Shown here: in pieces, positions 62,390 through 64,000 of the stretch
Layout: the number at the start of each line of letters is the position of its first letter
Numbering within the stretch: the first letter of the stretch is position 1
Notes under the pieces: generated by a model
The model's database searches: none
Seen by the model: the letters and a program-made list of their open reading frames with translations, nothing else
Told to the model about the DNA's origin: nothing
Position numbers and translations under genes: made by a program
Assembly: GCF_017104965.1 (NCBI RefSeq)
Contig: NZ_JAAGPR010000013.1
Coordinates: 62,001-126,000, forward strand
Length of the DNA: 64,000 nt
From: Paraburkholderia sp. Ac-20340
Lineage (GTDB): Bacteria > Pseudomonadota > Gammaproteobacteria > Burkholderiales > Burkholderiaceae
Direction of reading: 5' to 3'

Positions 62390-63275
62390 CGAAGCGCGTC
62401 CGCTGGTCGATGCCAGCGTCGACCGCGAACTGTCCGCCGCCGACGAATGGCGTGTGCGCGAACATCTGGCCGGCTGCGTGCCGTGCCGCCGCGCCGTGGC
62501 GCAGGTCGAAGCGATTGCCCGGATCACCCGTGAAGCGCCGTATCACCGCGCGCCCGATGGCCTGGCCGCGCGCATCGTGGCGGCGTTGCCGCCTGTCGAA
62601 ACGTTCGATGCCGAGGTGGCGAATCAGCCGCCGCGTGCAGCGGATCGTGTCAAACCCGCAAGAAACCGCGGCTGGCGGGAGCGGTTGTGGCCGCAGTGGC
62701 CTGCCGCCGCCGGAGCGCCTGGCGTTCGCGCGCCAGGCCTTGCGTGGTTCGGCAGCGCGATTCTGCTGCTCTGTGCGCTGGGCGTTACCGTGACTTTGCA
62801 TCTGCGCACACCGGCCGCCGATAGTGCGTTCGTCGATGAAATCGTCGCGAGTCATATTCGCGCGCAGATTTCGGGGCGCGATCTCGATGTGATTTCCACC
62901 GACCGCCATACCGTGAAGCCGTGGTTCAACGGCCGCATCGACTACGCGCCGCCGGTCGAGGATTTCACCGCACAGGGCTTTCCGCTCGTAGGAGGGCGGC
63001 TCGATTATGTCGGGCGCGAACGCGTCGCCGTGCTGGTTTATCGCTTCCGCAAGCATGTGATCGACTTGTACGTCTTTCCGCCCGGTTCGGCCGGCCCCGC
63101 ACAGCACGCCGCGCCGCCGCGCGCGAGCGACGGTTATTCGCTGCTGCGCTGGCAGGCGGCCGGCATGACCTGGTGGGCGGTGACGGATGCGGGGCCGGAT
63201 GCGCTGGTCGGCCTGCGCGCGGCGCTCGATACGCGTCTCGCCGATGGTTCGACGGGTGTGGAAGCGCGCCCCTGA
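62379..63275 (+). CDS. anti-sigma factor, zinc-finger (ZAS/zf-HC2) type
   Basis: A 298-residue membrane anti-sigma factor. The zinc-binding motif is H29-x3-C33-x2-C36 (VREHLAGCVPCRRAV). One membrane helix spans about residues 120-141 (LAWFGSAILLLCALGVTVTL), and a periplasmic domain of about 155 residues follows (VDEIVASHIRAQISGRDLDV). It should hold the sigma factor inactive until a periplasmic signal arrives. Translational coupling with the sigma gene is likely. Confidence 0.87.
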   Translation: MNCDEARPLVDASVDRELSAADEWRVREHLAGCVPCRRAVAQVEAIARITREAPYHRAPDGLAARIVAALPPVETFDAEVANQPPRAADRVKPARNRGWRERLWPQWPAAAGAPGVRAPGLAWFGSAILLLCALGVTVTLHLRTPAADSAFVDEIVASHIRAQISGRDLDVISTDRHTVKPWFNGRIDYAPPVEDFTAQGFPLVGGRLDYVGRERVAVLVYRFRKHVIDLYVFPPGSAGPAQHAAPPRASDGYSLLRWQAAGMTWWAVTDAGPDALVGLRAALDTRLADGSTGVEARP

Positions 63276-63417
63276 GTCTGTGATTTGTCTACGAATCGGG
63301 CGTGAATCGGGCGTGAACCCACCGCCAAGCGCCCGAATTTGCTCTGGCAAAACCTGCGCGAACTCGTGCAAGTCCTTGAATTCACGCCCGAATCACCACG
63401 CAAGCCGTCGAATCCAG

Positions 63418-63446
63418 TTGCGGGAGTCGTCTGCTCGCGCTATACT
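63418..63446 (+). promoter_or_regulatory. rpsF promoter
   Basis: TTGCGG, a 17-base spacer and TATACT, near-consensus sigma70, about 60 bases before the rpsF start. Confidence 0.8.
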
Positions 63447-63511
63447 CTTCGGCTTCTCACTTGCCGCACCGGTTCCGACGCCCGGGTGGCTTTAATCCAC
63501 AAGGAGTGAAT

Positions 63512-63883
63512 ATGCGTCATTACGAAATCGTATTTATCGTGCATCCCGATCAAAGCGAGCAAGTGCCCGCAATGATCGAGCGTTACAAGAGCACGATCAC
63601 GTCGCACGGTGGCCAGATCCACCGTATCGAAGACTGGGGCCGTCGCCAACTGGCCTACATGATCGAGAAACTCGCGAAGGCTCACTACGTCTGCATGAAC
63701 ATCGAATGCGACCAGACCACGCTCGACGAGCTGGAACACGCATTCAAGTTCAACGACGCTGTCCTGCGTCACCTGATCGTCAAGATGAAGAAGGCCGAAA
63801 CCGGCCCGTCGCCGATGATGAAGGAAGTGCAGCGCGAAGAAGCCAAGAAGGCGGCTGCCCAGCCGACCGAAGCGCAGGCTTAA
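63512..63883 (+). CDS. rpsF: 30S ribosomal protein S6
   Basis: A 123-residue small-subunit protein (MRHYEIVFIVHPDQSEQVPA) with HRIEDWGRRQLAYMIEKLAK typical of S6. The C-terminus is a charged Lys/Glu/Ala tail. AAGGAGTGAAT gives the ribosome site. It begins the rpsF-priB (rpsR, rplI) operon. Confidence 0.97.
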   Translation: MRHYEIVFIVHPDQSEQVPAMIERYKSTITSHGGQIHRIEDWGRRQLAYMIEKLAKAHYVCMNIECDQTTLDELEHAFKFNDAVLRHLIVKMKKAETGPSPMMKEVQREEAKKAAAQPTEAQA

Positions 63884-63927
63884 GTAAAGCCATCAGGATT
63901 CGAGCAACTGCCTAATAAGCCAATCGC

Positions 63928-64000
63928 GTGAACAGGTTGCAACTTACGGCTAGCGTCGTCGAACGCGAACCGGTGCGGTACACACCCGCCGGCGTTCCGA
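63928..64000 (+). CDS. priB: primosomal replication protein N, 3'-truncated by window edge
   Basis: The last 73 bases encode the start of PriB: a GTG codon followed by NRLQLTASVVEREPVRYTPA. PriB binds single-stranded DNA in replication restart and is encoded between rpsF and rpsR. The frame is open to the window end. Confidence 0.88.
   Translation, partial: MNRLQLTASVVEREPVRYTPAGVP

Overview
The window is a 64 kb, GC-rich (low-to-mid 60s % by eye) chromosomal segment from a betaproteobacterium of the Burkholderiaceae, most likely Paraburkholderia, Caballeronia or Burkholderia. The basis is protein similarity recognised by eye, the housekeeping content (pntAB, rnr, rlmB, rpiA, pyrD, aat-bpt, lexA, rpsF-priB, dusA, four tRNAs), the paired CTGT-N8-ACAG LexA boxes and the many short Burkholderia-type hypothetical proteins. 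No database search was possible, so the genus is inference. pntA is cut at the left edge and priB at the right edge.

Layout. 1-4.3 kb: transhydrogenase pntA-pntB, an OFA-type MFS transporter and a small membrane protein. 4.4-5.1 kb: two identical tRNA-Leu(CAG) genes, each inside a ~215 bp duplicated cassette with its own promoter and terminator. 5.3-10.5 kb: rnr, rlmB, an AmiD-like lipoprotein amidase and rpiA. 10.8-17.9 kb: a Crp/Fnr regulator, a bifunctional mannose-1-phosphate guanylyltransferase, a FadR-type regulator, a Gfo/Idh/MocA oxidoreductase, and a cystine-type ABC permease and binding protein separated by a strong hairpin. 18-21.5 kb: pyrD, bpt, aat and a NUDIX hydrolase, the two transferases forming an N-degron pair. 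21.7-26.2 kb: initiator tRNA, UPF0303 and SMR genes, DUF1488, a TetR regulator, a 3-hydroxyisobutyryl-CoA hydrolase-like protein and a membrane protein. 26.6-29.9 kb: ssuD-ssuC-ssuB-ssuF for sulfonate use. 30-37.7 kb: an accessory stretch with lower GC holding a candidate sRNA, two SRAP (YedK) paralogues, a Tat-type lipoprotein GH79-like glycosidase, an apparently intact IS3-family element, an unrecognised two-TM coiled-coil protein and a TIR-domain protein, ending at tRNA-His. 37.8-47.5 kb: dusA, small secreted proteins, a Tas-like aldo-keto reductase, an ArsP-type permease, nodI/nodJ-like ABC exporter genes, a universal stress protein and hypotheticals. 47.5-53.6 kb: lexA, then sbp-cysT-cysW-cysA and a cysB-like regulator. 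53.8-59.9 kb: asparaginase, then gcl-hyi-glxR for glyoxylate with a divergent LysR gene. 60-63.3 kb: a CuA-like cupredoxin and a Tat metallophosphoesterase divergent from an ECF sigma/anti-sigma pair. 63.4 kb to the end: rpsF and the start of priB.

How genes work together. Sulfur supply is the recurrent theme: sulfate import with its CysB-type regulator, sulfonate oxidation and import, and cystine-type uptake; the sulfate and sulfonate operons share a CTAGACTGG promoter element. The glyoxylate genes convert two glyoxylates to tartronate semialdehyde and on to glycerate. The most interesting signals are a pair of matching GGGAAT-N16-CGGTA motifs that face away from each other between the sigma-factor operon and the metallophosphoesterase/cupredoxin genes, the TIR/coiled-coil membrane protein/SRAP accessory region next to tRNA-His, and a CuA-like site in which the first His ligand is replaced by Met.
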